64,000 bases of DNA, taken from contig OY987249.1 in assembly GCA_963920765.1 (NCBI GenBank), positions 7,812,817 through 7,876,816 of the forward strand, written 5' to 3'. The position numbers and the translations under genes were made by a program. The notes under the pieces were generated by a model, which searched no databases, was not told the DNA's origin, and saw nothing but the letters and a program-made list of their open reading frames with translations. The stretch comes from Ulota crispa. Taxonomy: Eukaryota > Streptophyta > Bryopsida > Orthotrichales > Orthotrichaceae. This document shows, piece by piece, positions 21,477-33,395 of the stretch (its first letter is position 1; each line of letters opens with the position of its first letter).

Positions 21477-22559
21477 AAATTTGATGGATGAATGGAATTC
21501 ATAATGTGCGCAATGCAAGCAAAAATAGTCTTGGAGATATTCAAATGATGGATTTATGCATTGGGGTTAAGTAACTCCAAAAATATCTTAAGATGGATAT
21601 CTCTATATGGTGGGTTTGTGCATTGGACATGTTTTGAAGTTAGATAGCTCTCAAGTTAAGACCAATGTGTAAGATCTTGGAGTTAGACAACTCCAAATAG
21701 AGAATCAAGATTGAATAAGGTATAGGCTTATAATTATAAATATTTCAAGTAGTACTTTAGTGGATGGTTTTAGTCAAAATTGCAATTGAAAGCTATAAGC
21801 CAAAAAAGAAGTCCTAGTCTATCTTGAGAAGTCTTATTCTAGAAATTGAAAGATTTTTTAGTAAATAAGACAAAGCTTGGAGTTGAGGATAATGCTCTTG
21901 AGATTGTTTCTCTTCTACAATTGGGTTGTTTGAGCTTTGAAAGAAAGTTTTTTGATAGGTTCTCTCAATGTTCAGACAATATTGTCTATGTTGATGATTT
22001 GAAGTTGAGTTTCCATTACAAAGACTGAGAAGAACCTAACAAGTGTCTAAAAAGAATCATGCATTTTAATGGTTATACATAGTAAAAGTTCAAAAGCACT
22101 TAGAAAAATTTGGAGTTGATTTGTTTATGTAGTTTAGTATTGCATTGGAAGTCTTAAGGTATCTTGAATCTCACTCTAGACTATCATCTCAATTTAGGGT
22201 TAGTTAATGTTTAAAATATCAAATTTTAATCAAAAGTTGCATTTCACTAGACTTGGCATTTTTTGGCAACTCAAGACTTTTGAGTCATTTAAGAAAGAGT
22301 GTCTTTGTGAAGCTTTGCTACATATGGCATTTTACCTTTACTAAAGCTTGGACTTTTCTTTTAGCCCTTAAAAGACCGAGTTCATTGTTTGGTAATAGCC
22401 ATTTAGGATTGCCACTTCTAGGGAATTGAGTAAAAGGTTGGAATTTTTTTTTGAAACTCCAACCTTAGGATTTTGCCCAAGACTATAAGAGGTGCTTAAT
22501 GGGAAAAAATCAACTCATTTGAAATGATGAAGAGTGAGATATTGATATTCAAACTCCAG
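21477..22559. repeat. Dispersed repeat, partly shared with 58.7-59.1 kb
   Basis: The motifs TTTGATGGATGAATG, AATGATGGATTTATGCATTGG and GGAGTTAGACAACTCCAA recur in the same order near 58734-59087. They may derive from a retroelement leader or LTR, but no gag, pol, primer-binding site or LTR pair could be recognised. A 60-codon open frame at 21846-22028 is unassigned. Confidence 0.4.
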
Positions 22560-22584
22560 AAAAAAAAAAAAAAAAAAAAAAAAA
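22560..22584 (+). repeat. Poly(A) tract, 25 bp
   Basis: An uninterrupted A run directly left of the TTAA element at 22600. It could be a retroposon tail, but no source element is recognised on its left. Confidence 0.9.
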
Positions 22585-22599
22585 CTTCTGCACGTTTAA

Positions 22600-23532
22600 C
22601 CCTTTAGTGCCCGGTTGACCACTTTTGGGTTGATTTTGGCACTTTGTGGTTCTTGTCATCTTTATTCTATTTAATTTGCAAAAACACATAACGTAACAGA
22701 GTTGGGGGTTTAGTTTATGCTCCTACTGGAACAAATTTTGAAGTAAGGCATAAAGAAACATGGTAGCTATGCGTGTTTTACATATGAAGCTAGGAATCTC
22801 ATACGGGTGTAACAAATTAAATACTAATTCAATGCAACCGTGACGTGGCCCCAAAGCCCACATGTTGCACCCAAAGTATCTGGTGCTAACTCTCTAGCAG
22901 TTGTGCAAAAGATGCATGGTTTATTAGAAGTTCTACGTACAGCATATTTCAACTACAACATGACGTATTCCATGAAATCTTAGGCTCCAAAGGTTTGCAA
23001 TGCTAAATGTGGGAACTTGTACCTCAAATGACACCCAATGTAGATGATATTGACCAATTGGATTTTGTGGAAACATGTTCTATGCATGTTGTATTCAACT
23101 GTATATGTGTGGCCACGTTTGTATTCTTCCAATGCTGAATTTCACAAATCATCCCGTGAAATGCACATATTGACTTGAAGTTTGTATTTGTTTAAAAAAG
23201 TGTAGTAACCTAGAATGGGGCAATAGCCTCTACAAATTTCACCACTATCAAAAATTTCAATTGCACAATTGACACTAATTAGTTAGAGTGTCTCACGTTT
23301 TTGCACAACAAGTTTTTTGGATCATCAAGCTTCTCTCACAATCCTCACATGGAATCGTTCTGATAGATCAAACTTTGTTTTTATATTCATGTTGCCAAAG
23401 TTTATAGCTTTTATATATCCGGTCCGATCTAATTTTAGAAATACAAATTTTGTCCTTGAATGTGTTTTGCAAATCGTATAGTGAAAATTTGAGTCCCCCC
23501 CCCCCTCCAAATGGTTGACGGGCACTAAAGGG
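22600..23532. mobile_element. TTAA (piggyBac-like) element, 933 bp, CCCTTTAGTGCCCG ends
   Basis: TTAA at 22596-22599 and 23533-23536. Ends CCCTTTAGTGCCCGGTTGAC and, inverted, CCCTTTAGTGCCCGTCAACC share 14 exact bases. This terminus is the most canonical piggyBac style in the window. The interior has no long open frame. A C-run lies near the right end at about 23495. Confidence 0.88.
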
Positions 23533-23536
23533 TTAA

Positions 23537-23945
23537 ACTTTCATAAGCCTTTGACCATTCTTATAGTTAAAAAATTGCTCTACACAAAGTCTTTAATTCC
23601 TCTAAGTAGAAGACCATGTTAAGCAAGTGTGGGAGATTTTCAAATGAATTGGAGAAATACAACATACTATATAAATTTGTGCAATGCTACAAGCTTACAA
23701 AATTTGCAAATACACAAAGCAAAATTGGAGGCATCATGTTTCTTTTCAAACTTTGAATTACATTGATCCAAATGGTTAAAACCAAGAAATCTTAGTCTAC
23801 TACAATTGGATTTTTTTTTAAATACACAAATTGTTCAAAAAATCAAATTTCTAAATTTCACAAGAGGCAAATGGAATGGAGGTTTGGATGTCCCCCAAGA
23901 TGGGCCCCTTCCAATCCACTCCCCTCTGCCCATGTGGCCACACCT
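23537..23945. other. Gene-free stretch
   Basis: Nothing identifiable between the two TTAA-type elements. Confidence 0.5.
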
Positions 23946-23949
23946 TATA

Positions 23950-24203
23950 CTCCTAAAGGTTGTTTGACTTTGTAATCAACACCCATTTACAAAGGCAAAG
24001 CCTTGCCCAAATTGCCCATCCTTGTCTAGTTTTGTATAACTTCTTCCTCAAATGTCAAAATGAAGAAAAAATTAGATCTCCACTTAGGTTTTTGAATTCT
24101 CCACCTTCTACAAAAATTTCAAAAAATCTTACAAACTAGTACAACTATAGGTGTATGCCCAAAATCCCAATTGTCCCTCAATGAAATAATGGTTCTTTAG
24201 GGA
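23950..24203. mobile_element. Decayed TTAA-element copy (family of 444 and 51313)
   Basis: The left edge resembles TTATACTCCTAAAGG and the right edge GGTTCTTTAGGGATTA, both damaged versions of the TTAA-CCCCTAAAGG terminus. The interior AATGAAGAAAAAATTAGAT and ATGCCCAAAATCCCA blocks match the element ending at 51313. Confidence 0.5.
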
Positions 24204-25157
24204 TTAGAAGAGAAAATAAAACCTAAATCAACATTATTTTGTTAATTTGGATTTCTTGCTTTAGAGATTTTGAACAAGGTTTGTGCTTATTAGGATGTGC
24301 TTGTATTGGTTAGGATTGCTTGATTTGGGCCCCATTTTTTTTGCTAATGTTTGCGCTTGTAATATTGGATATTTTTATTTATAGAGTAAAAATATCTCAC
24401 CTTGATTGTGGAACTCCTACATATTTTCTAGAAATTATACAGCCAAAATGTTTGAGGGCTGATTTTGGAATTTGATTGATTTTAGACCCTGATGGTGCTA
24501 GTTTTGAGTTTGTATTGTTTAAAATTTTAGAAGGTTCAATTTTTATTTATTTTTAAGGTGTTTGGCATACACTATTGATTGGCTTTTGTTTTTTTAATTT
24601 AAGATTTGTTTGTTAAACTTGATCTGCTGTGTGGCAATGTTTATTTATACAACAAAAAATGCGAGTTGAGACCTTCAATGTATTGATGCAACTATTTTTT
24701 TCCATCATCTAGTTTGGATGAATAATGTAGAATAATAGTGATATGCTATTTTTTCATCTAAAATAATATGCATACATAAAAAGTTATCTGATACAGTCAA
24801 GATACAAGGGAACATTTTAGCAATCTTGGTTCTATATTAAAAAGAGTATTATCAGTTGTTCTTTCTAAAAAACCTCGGTGGAATAACACAATCAAGTCAT
24901 GCGTGGTTTCTTTTGAAGTTCAAAAAGAAAAGTAATCTACTTATTAACAAAGACAACTGCTATTGAAAATGACTATTTGCAATTGATGTCATACATTCTT
25001 TTGTTGTATAAATTTATCTGAAATAATGCTTTTTGATTGTTTGACAGTGGAATTCTTCCATTTAGTTGTTTGTTGAGTAATTGACAAGAGCAAAAAAGTT
25101 GCCTTAAAAAAAAGCCTACGGTTTATTTTTCAAGTAATTTTCAAGATGATAGTTTTA
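24204..25157. other. AT-rich gene-free stretch
   Basis: No gene, paired terminus or tandem repeat that I can support. Confidence 0.55.
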
Positions 25158-25411
25158 AACACTATGTTAAGTAAATTGGGAAAAACAATTCATCCTACGA
25201 CTTTCATTATTCTTGCCATAATGTATATATTAGTATATCACAAAAAACAAGCATGCATTTTCTTGTACAATAGTGTAGTCTCAATGATTGCCTCCAAATC
25301 TTTTAATAATTACAACTTTTCAGCAATAGCTATGCCTACAATTATTGATATGGGATTAAGGTGGAATACAAAATGGTCCCTCTATTTTTCTCAATTTACC
25401 TAATACGATAT
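25158..25411. mobile_element. MITE of the AACACCATATTAGG family, copy 3 (diverged)
   Basis: The left end AACACTATGTTAAGTAAATT and right end AATTTACCTAATACGATAT are degraded versions of the family termini. TTTA flanks both sides if the right end is placed at 25411. The AAGGTGGAATACAAAATGGT block near the right is conserved in all copies. Confidence 0.75.
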
Positions 25412-25526
25412 TTTATGCAAAACATTCAAGTTTTTCATAGTTTTAAGTTCAGTCTTATGTATTCTTTTACATATTTGATTGATAGTACAAAATTGTCAAT
25501 AAGAGAACTTTTTATTTTTGTATTAA

Positions 25527-25760
25527 TCCTTAAAGGACCAAGCCACTATAATACACACTATGTAGGCTGCTGTATAACTAGCATTTGCTACCAACAAAAA
25601 GTTTTAATTTGGGATCTTGACTACCTCACTAGAACAATATTGATCCATATTCAAACTTCTTTGTTGATCTCAAGTGTAATAAATGTGTGGATGCACTCCA
25701 AATACAAGAAAAATACCTTGTATTGTATTGGTTGCAAAGGGCTGCTTGGTCCTTTAGGGG
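25527..25760. mobile_element. TTAA (piggyBac-like) MITE, 235-bp family, copy 2 (inverted)
   Basis: TTAA at 25523-25526, left end TCCTTAAAGGACCAAG, right end CTTGGTCCTTTAGGGG, then TTAA at 25761-25764. The interior is the inverse of the copy at 18452. Confidence 0.9.
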
Positions 25761-25764
25761 TTAA

Positions 25765-26693
25765 TATCAATCTCATGAGGATATTTTTTTGTGGTGCTAA
25801 TGATTTAATTACTATCATTGCTTCTTTGAAAATGTTTAAGGTTATGTTTGTATTTATAATTTGGTTACACTAAACATGATGTTCAATCTAATAAAGTTGT
25901 TATGTAATATCTACTTATAGTTATAGGTGGAGCAAGTTTGTCTTCTTTGATTTATGGTTTCTTTGGTTGTAAAATTTTTTAGGAGGAGAATAGCATCTAG
26001 GAAAACTTGAGTTTTTTAAGTTGATTTCCTTGAAATCCAGTATTGAACCGATTTATCAAAGAATCATTTTGGTTATCTCCTCTATTTCATACTAGAAATG
26101 TATTTTAATTTTAATTTTAATATATTCTTAGCCAATGTTTGTAAATTGCAAATGGGTTTTCTTGTTTCGATTGGCTAGCTTTGAATTAGCGGTTGGTTCT
26201 TCTTAGACTTTGGAGGAAAATTTCAACGTCAAAAAATAGCAAGTGGAATCTTGAATAAAGAAATGTGTAATTTTTCAAAAAAATTACTTGGACTTGAGTT
26301 TATTATTGCATGAACATAATTGGACATTCTTTTATTCAAGTTTTACAATAATATCTTTACTAGAGAAATAAATAATGTAGTTAGGATACAAAAGTAGATA
26401 TCTTAGAAGTTGACTTATTTTGCATGTTTTGCAATAAAGTGTATTTTAGGGTTTAAGAAAATCTTGCAACTAATTCAAGTAATGTTAGATGCTACTTCAC
26501 TAGAGATCCTTATCTAATATGCTCCTTGACTGCATGATGTTAATGCAAAATTTTATTTACCTATTAGTTAAAATTCCCACATTTGACAATTACAAAATAC
26601 TTTTTTGAACCTCTTAAGTACAACTATGGTTGCTTTACATTTCTAAAAAATGTGAAAATTTGACATCAAGTGAAATCTAGAAAAGTTTAACAA
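25765..26693. other. AT-rich gene-free stretch
   Basis: No supported feature. A 170-codon open frame (25361-25873) runs across the MITE end and the TTAA element, so it is considered chance. Confidence 0.5.
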
Positions 26694-27023
26694 TCATTAG
26701 GAAAAATATGGGGCCCAATAAGGCCTTGAGTTTGGGGGGTCCCTAGCCATGGGAACCCGGTTCCTAATAAAATCATGCGCAAGATGAGGTGGCATCACGG
26801 ATGCCACCTCAACTTTTTTGAAATTTTTTATTAAAAAAAATCAAAAAAAATTCTTATTTTTTTTCTAAGACTTATTTTTTATTATTTATTTATTTTTTGG
26901 ATTTTTTTAATTAGTTATTTTTTGACCTTTTGCAAGGGTTGGTTCCCCACATTGGGAACAAAATGTATGGAGGGCCAGATTTGTTTATAAAGGCCTTATG
27001 GACCCCCATATTTTTCCTAATGA
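26694..27023. mobile_element. TIR element, 330 bp, TCATTAGGAAAAATATGGGG ends
   Basis: The left end TCATTAGGAAAAATATGGGG, continuing to AAGGCCTT, mirrors the right AAGGCCTTATGGACCCCCAT continuing to CCTAATGA, about 30 bp of TIR. The interior has a GGTTCC pair and a long A/T-rich middle. No duplication could be settled. Confidence 0.65.
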
Positions 27024-27948
27024 ACTTTCCAAGAATAGTTTTTATTATAGCTTGTGGATTGTATTCATGCAATTGGATTTACCATTGCATACATCAATGT
27101 TTTTATAATTTTTTTGAAATAGTTAATGTTAAATCTCTTCTAAAATCAAACTGATTGTACATTGGAAATTAATAACTTCCAAAAGAATTTAGTTAAAAGA
27201 ATGTCTAGAATCTTAAGGTTTTAAAATCTCTATTTTCAAATATTTGGATAAATAACATTGATGTCAATAATTGCTATAAAGAGGGCTTTATAAATTTCTT
27301 TCCAAAAATTATACGAGCAAGAATGTTAGAAATCATGATTTTACATGTTTGTGCAATCAAATTTGGAAAAACTGTCACAAAATGAATCTGGTCAATTTTT
27401 TATAAAAAGCAAAAACAAACGTAAGTACTCAAAACAAATGGGGTTTTTGGTTTTTGAAATGCAAAATTTAGCTTGGTTGATTCAAAATTGTATAAGAATT
27501 CCATGTTGATAACACAATATTTATGAATGAACAAAAATACACATGTTTACATCCATTTATTGTTAAAATTTGAAAGCTTAGTCCTTCCGGGAGTTGAAGG
27601 CCAAATCATGTTATTATTTACATAGAAAAATATTTACTCTAAATAAGTAGGTTTTGTTTCAATTTTCCTAAACTGTCCAGGTTGCTACTTTAATTGAAGT
27701 CTTGAAACTACTTACATTCATGAATCTAGGTGACACACTTAAAATATGGATGAAATGTTACTTCGTTCAAAACAATTATTTTATTTCAAGTATAGCAATA
27801 TCATAAAAAGACTAAGGAGCATTTCAAAGACTTCATACATTATAAAAGAAAGTAAACTGTATTTTTTATATCCTTTACATATAAATTATGTGTGAATATT
27901 TACATATATTTGTACATGCATACACACATACTTTTATTTACATGTATG

Positions 27949-27979
<31 letters not shown>

Positions 27980-28092
27980 TCATATACAGTTAGAGAATGA
28001 AATATGAGTAGTCAACATCCTTTTATTAGTTTTTTTGAGTAACTTGAGTTTCAAGTCTCATATGGGATTCCAAATGTGATTTTCACAATTAG
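27024..28092. other. AT-rich gene-free stretch with a TA microsatellite
   Basis: There is a short (TA)n run at about 27950-27966. No gene seen. Confidence 0.55.
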
Positions 28093-28783
28093 GGTGTGGT
28101 TCACACTATGTTCCATGTTCCACCAAAACCTCCAAATTCTATAGGTTGAGAGTAGAAAATTGGGACTTGGCAATTCAAAGTATGTTCCAAGTCTGTGTCC
28201 CAATTTAGTTCATTTTTCTTATATGATAACAATGCTTGGGAGTTTTTGTGCCAAGAATGTGGAACTTCACTCAAAGTTTCGGTCAACCATTTAACTCAAC
28301 CAACTTTTAGCTCAAGTCCCACTAATATTTTTGCATAAAACTAGGGGTTGGCGCTTGCTACATCAAACATTTGTCATTATGATTTTATTAGAATTTTCAT
28401 ATGTTCAATATAATGCAAAATATAAAAAATCAATAAGTCTTCAAATTGTATCTATGTGATAATATCACAAAGAGTATAGATGTAATATTACAGAGGCCAA
28501 TGTGATTGTATCTATAGTATCATAGAGACTAGAGATGAATATTACAAAGGTTGGGATGTGATACTACAAAGGTCTCTATGATTTAGTAGTATGATAGTCA
28601 TGATGTTCTTTAGAACTCCTTTTTACTTGTAATCACTCATCATCCAAGGTAACTTTGATTACATAAAAAAATGGTCAATTTTCAACCCCAAAATTATTGA
28701 AGTGTAAATAATGGAACAAAACATGAATTTGGCATTGAGGTGGGACTTGCACAAATGAGGCTTGGGACGTAGTGTGAACTGCC
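28093..28783. mobile_element. Probable TIR element, GGTTCACACTATGTTCC ends
   Basis: GGTTCACACTATGTTCC near the left is mirrored by GGGACGTAGTGTGAACT near the right. TIRs are about 17 bp with some differences, and the exact ends and duplication are not resolved. Confidence 0.4.
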
Positions 28784-28802
28784 TCCATAAGGTAACAGGC
28801 TC

Positions 28803-28973
28803 TAAAATGGTGCACTTCTAGGAATGGCTAACATGTTCCTCTCACGTATCTACTACTTGTCATTCATGAGTTAGGTGGGACTAGCTATAAAGCTAGTCCC
28901 ACCTAACTCATTAATGATAGTAGTAGATATGTGAGAGGAACATGTTAGCCATTCCTAAAAGTGCACCATTTTA
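28803..28973. repeat. Long foldback hairpin, about 84-nt arms and 4-nt loop
   Basis: TAAAATGGTGCACTT...ACTAGCT, the loop ATAA, then the near-exact inverse ending AAGTGCACCATTTTA. Only a few positions differ between arms. An outer CAGGCTCTAAA/TTTAGAGCCTG pair (28796 and about 28985) suggests it is the core of a MITE. A transcript would form a long double-stranded stem suitable for small-RNA processing. Confidence 0.9.
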
Positions 28974-29019
28974 AAACCCATTTCATTTAGAGCCTGCTCC
29001 ATTTTAGAGGCCTCTACCT

Positions 29020-29790
29020 TAACTCAAATGGCTAAAAACACTGCTAAATACACAAAACATTTTAATTCAAATACTGCAAAATTCTTGATTTTATTAAAGC
29101 AATGAATCAAATTTTGGTGGAAGGACAGTAGTCACAGTGCTAGCAATTGAAGGAAGCCGAATGAATCCTTTTGTGATCTCCCGTACTCCTGGCCCCCCCT
29201 CCCCTTCACTTATTGAAACCCTCCTTCCCACTTCCCAGTCCCAGTCTCCACCTGCACCTGGCCCCCCCTGGCCCCCAACTCCCCACGGCCCAAGGCCCAA
29301 GGCCCCAAGCCCCTTTGACTTGACTATACTTTCCCTTCGACAACCGCCCAGTCAGTGGCTCAGTACCTCCAGTCCCCCTTGTCCTTCCATAAATTTGCCT
29401 TCCCTCAGGCCAAATTATTGTGGAGAGGATCTCCATTTTCATCATAAAAAAATATTTCTGTACCTGCTCATGATATCTAAAATATGTACTAGAATTTTTA
29501 AAATATTGAAAATACTCCTAAGGTACAGTATGTACACTAACTAGTAGTGAAATTAGGTTGCCTTACACTAGTTTATTAACATTTAACACTATATAAATAC
29601 TTATTGCTATAATAACTAAGCATGTTTGGTAACAACATTGTGGAAAAATAAACTAGCAATGTCTAAGTTGTAAGTCATGTGGACCTTAGTATCTAGAGTG
29701 TCACATGCAATTCCAAGTGGCCAAGCGGTGAGTCACTTTCTAGGGTAAGACAGCCTACTTTCACTATTTAGTGTAGTATGCAATATATGG
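29020..29790. mobile_element. Repeat related to 14800-15107 with a GC-rich insert
   Basis: The TGGCTAAAAACACTGC block at the left, AATTAGGTTGCCTTACACTA at 29551 and CTTTCTAGGGTAAGACAGCC near 29740 match segments of the repeat at 14.8-15.1 kb. Between them, about 29150-29420 is strikingly C-rich on the + strand (runs of CCCCCC, CCTGGCCCC), unlike all neighbouring DNA. Open frames in that insert exist only because stop codons are GC-poor; no family is recognised. Confidence 0.5.
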
Positions 29791-30259
29791 GGATGCTAAA
29801 TTGTGAGTAGGGATACATGAGCCATGAGCTTGTGAGCCTAGATTTTTTTGTCAAAAAAATTAAATTCCACCTATAAATGTGTACATAAGGCCTTACCATT
29901 GTCATTACAAACGTTCATCTTTTGAAAAACTTGCTTTTAAAAAAAAGATTTCCATTGATTTAGAACTCAAAATTGATTCTTGCTCACTAAATCTTGACTC
30001 ACAGCTCATAGGCTCACGGTTTTACGCTCACAAAATAGCTCCATCCCAGGGAGGGGGGGGGGATTGGTTGGTGAACGTAAGTATCGCTTGAGCAAAATTC
30101 TTTGGGTTTTAGTTTTCTTTACACTTGTGAAAGTAATGAGGAAAATCTGAGAGTAGGGTTGATTTATGTAACGTAACTTTGAAAATTGCAGAGTGGCGAC
30201 TTGCGTAACTCACTCGTAAAGAATGATTTTTTTTGCTCAAACAATGTTTACACACGATA

Positions 30260-30690
30260 AACACCCTTATGCAAGAGGCAATTGTGACATTTAAGCCACT
30301 AGGAACTTGCCCTTGTTCCTAAGGTAGTGTGCTCGTAAACAGTTCATCTAAGGGTTGAAATTGAATTTTGGGGAGGTGAAACTTTTTGAAATAAATTTCA
30401 GTAAATTTTCCTTGAAAGACAAGAAGAATTGGCATTTATTTCAAGTGTTTTCATATTTTATGGAGTTTTGTGGAATTAGTTATGAAATTTTGAAGTGAAA
30501 AGGTCATAGGTGCTCTAAAACTGCCCACCTCTTAAATGTTCGTCCCATGTACATTGTTGAAAGGCTATGAATAAAACATGTACCAGTAAAGTACATTTGA
30601 GAAGGTGAGCGTTTTTAGAGCATGAGCGGAATATGAGCAGACTATCTTAGTGGCTTAAACGTCACAATTGCTGAGCATAAGGCACTTACC
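30260..30690. repeat. Repeat copy A, with long imperfect inverted ends
   Basis: The GGCAATTGTGACATTTAAGC block at the left is mirrored at the right by GTGGCTTAAACGTCACAATT. The interior from TAAGGTAGTGTGCTCGTAAA to GAGCAGACTATCTTAG is the same family as copy B (31052-32260). It holds a TA at 30591-30592 where copy B carries an 862-bp insertion. Confidence 0.7.
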
Positions 30691-30834
30691 CTGCACATTC
30701 CTTATTCAAATGTCCCATTCAAATGTCACAGGCAAGCTTGAATTATGACAACTTACCCCAAACTGGTACAGTACAGTGAGTGACGGTGGAGTCCGGAACA
30801 AACTCCGGCGAAGATCTGCAGCTCACGTACCCCC

Positions 30835-30990
30835 GCTGACCTAAAATCTGAAATCTGATACACGTACCTCCCTCGCATTCGTAACAACGACGACAACACT
30901 CTGACACGACGAGAGAAGCAAACAACCAAACAAAAAATCAGGTTGAAATTTGAACTGTCATGGTCTGACGCTTTTGCTTCAAACTTCGGT
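30835..30990. repeat. Direct repeat, copy 1 of 2
   Basis: Shares TGATACACGTACCTCCCTCGCAT- and CGACAACACTCTGAC-type blocks, in the same order, with 32815-32970; a weaker partial copy begins near 32270. A Cys-rich open frame on the minus strand here is not conserved in copy 2, which has stops, so it is not called a gene. Confidence 0.6.
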
Positions 30991-31051
30991 TAACAGTTTT
31001 TTTTTAATATTAACAAGTGGAAGTAAGCAAAAGAAAGAAACCGACCTGCCG

Positions 31052-32260
31052 ATAAGGTTGTGTGCTCATAAACCGTCCATCTAATGGCTGAAACTGAAAT
31101 TTGGGGAGGTGAAACTTCTTGAATTATTTTTCAGTAAATTTTTGAGAAAAAGACAAGGAGAATTGACATCTAATCCAAATTATTTCATATCTTTTAGAGC
31201 TTTGTGGAATTAGTAATGAAATTTTGAAGTGGAAAGGCCATAGGTCTTTAAAACTGCCCACCTCCTTAAATGCGTGCTACTTGTACATTTTGAAAACATA
31301 TGAAAAAAAGCATGTACAGTGGGGTAGAATAAGTTTTAGTCCACCCCATTCTACTGTTCAAAGGATTTAGCATTTTATAAAATACAATTGGATTTTTTTG
31401 TATCTTGTATCACTAATCTTTAATTCTTACTCAATCCTAATCAAGCATAGCAAATTTGAGTTTCAAAAACCCAAAATCCTATTTCTGGTGAACTATTTTA
31501 GATAAAATTCATGGTTTTATATGATAATTGATTAAAAAACATGGGTGATGAATTTTTGAGATTTGATTGCATGGGTACATAGAAAACATCCATATGCACA
31601 TCTTTCCTTCAAACAAAAAGCTCCAAAAAGTCTCAAAATTCCCCTTATAGAGATTTTAATGTTGAAGTAATCATTACCAAATTTAGTAAAATAGATATTT
31701 CTTTATGGTAATTAGATTTTGCTAATTGACAATAAAGTTTGTAACCTTGAGCAGGATGATATGATTATTTTGCCAAAAGCTAATTAAAAAACAAATTAAT
31801 ATATTTTACTAAATTTAGTCATGATCACTTCAACATTAAAATCTCTGTAGAAGGAAATTTGAAACATTTTTAAGATGCTTGTTAAAAAGAGAGATGTGCT
31901 TATGGATGTTTCCTACATATCCATGCAATCAAATCTCAAAAATTCATCACCAATGTTTTTTAATCAATTATCATATAAAACCATGAATTTTATCTAAAAT
32001 AGTTCACCAAAAATAAGATTTTGGTTTTTTGAAACTCAGATTTGGTATGCTTGATTAGGATTGAGTAAGAAGTAAAGATTAGTGATACATGATACAAAAA
32101 AATCTAGTTGTATTCTATAAAATGCTAAGTCCTTTGAATGGTAGAATAGGGCAAACTAAAACTTATTCTATCCCACTATATAGCAAGGGTACATTTGAGA
32201 AGGTGGGCAGTTTTAATGCCTAGACGGTTTATGAGCAAACTACCTTATCAATCAAGCCAA
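31052..32260. repeat. Repeat copy B, interrupted by a foldback element
   Basis: The left end GATAAGGTTGTGTGCTCATA and the inverted right end GATAAGGTAGTTTGCTCATA form TIRs. The sequence up to 31316 and after 32178 matches copy A, so the repeat was split by insertion. Confidence 0.75.
31317..32178. mobile_element. 862-bp foldback DNA element with TA duplication (Tc1/mariner-like)
   Basis: It is almost entirely one inverted repeat of about 400-bp arms: AGTGGGGTAGAATAAGTTTTAG at the left and its near-inverse at the right, with matching interiors such as CAATCCTAATCAAGCATA. TA flanks both sides, and the unfilled TA exists in copy A at 30591-30592. The TA target and CAGTGGG-type end fit the Tc1/mariner superfamily; no transposase is present. 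Confidence 0.85.
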
Positions 32261-32814
32261 AGTTAGAAAATTGCGTAAGCTGATGCATGTACTTCCCTTG
32301 CATTAGTACCAACTAATGTAGACAGACCCATACCCGATTGGGTACCCATAAAAATCTATAGGGCTAGCCTTCTATCCTTTCAACAAGCTATCATGGAATG
32401 TCATTTTTGTGGAAAAAAGTATTGTAGAATATTTTATATTGAAGGGCAAAGTTGCAGCTCATAAGGTCCCTAAAGTAACTCTAAACTAACCTTGAAACTA
32501 ACTGCTTAGATGTGCTCTTATAATGTCATAGTCCCAATCCAATCCTCCCCAAGCAACTCAGCAATTGACATGTGACAATATTTGCTTGTGCAAGCAGTGT
32601 GCACTGCTTCACTTTGGATTCAAGAGTGGCGTGTGAACTTCTCAAAAGTAGGGTGCGGAATTGAGTGCCGCTGGGGAATGGGTATGTCTACCTTACAAAA
32701 ACATTGTGACATGGGAAAAATAAAAGGAAAAGCTAAAGAAAACAGGTTAAATTTCATTGCCATGGCCAAAAGTGCAAGAAAGCAAAGAGAGAAATCGAGC
32801 TGCCGATATCAAGC

Positions 32815-32970
32815 GGAAGTGAGAAAATTTGCGTAATCTGATGCACGTAATTCCCTCGCATCATTAACAACGTCGACAACACTCTGACCAAAAAAAAACA
32901 GGTTAAAACTTCAATGCCACGGGCCTGACGCATTTGCTTCGAACTTTGATTAACAAAACCAAACTAAACA
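32815..32970. repeat. Direct repeat, copy 2 of 2
   Basis: Same block order as 30835-30990 (TGATGCACGTAATTCCCTCG, CGTCGACAACACTCTGAC, CTGACGCATTTGCTTCGAAC). The pair brackets the 30.3-32.3 kb repeats, suggesting a local segmental duplication. Confidence 0.6.
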
Positions 32971-33395
32971 AAATAAAATAAGTGAAAGAATTTAAAGGAC
33001 AAACGGGACTGCCGCTCAGTGATATTATTTTGTGTTAATTATGGATTTTTTGCTACACTGAAATTGGTGTGGCTAATTGTTCTACAGTATTTTTTGAAAA
33101 AATGTAAAATATTTAGTCAACTTTTATACACAGGTTTGGGAGTAGGAGTTTAGATTTTAGGGTTTCACTTGATGTCGTCTCACTGTATTGGTGCAATATT
33201 TTAATTTGTCACCAAACCATCATGAGATTTAGCTTTAATGAAAGGTTGAAAGCATCCAACTTTACATCTGTAAAAAAAAGTAGCCATCCTTAATACTCAA
33301 CCATTTTTGGTCAAAAGAAAAGCTAAGGCCACTTCATCCAAAATATTTTTACTGCTCCCGGTTCCAAGTGGAAATGGCAAGAAAAACTTTGTTAA

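Noticed and set aside
22560..22584. Poly(A) tract as the tail of a retroposed gene
   Set aside because: No coding or SINE-like sequence or flanking duplication is recognisable to its left.
25361..25873. 170-codon open frame
   Set aside because: It runs across the end of one MITE and through a complete TTAA element, so it cannot be an ancestral gene.
29137..29544. Long Pro/Ser-rich open frame in the C-rich insert
   Set aside because: Explained by GC-rich composition with few stops; the opposite strand is also open, and no family is recognised.
30743..30925. Cys-rich minus-strand open frame (SECCRRCYECEGGTC), possible secreted peptide
   Set aside because: It lies in a direct repeat whose second copy (32815-32970) has stop codons in the same frame, and it has no signal peptide at its start.
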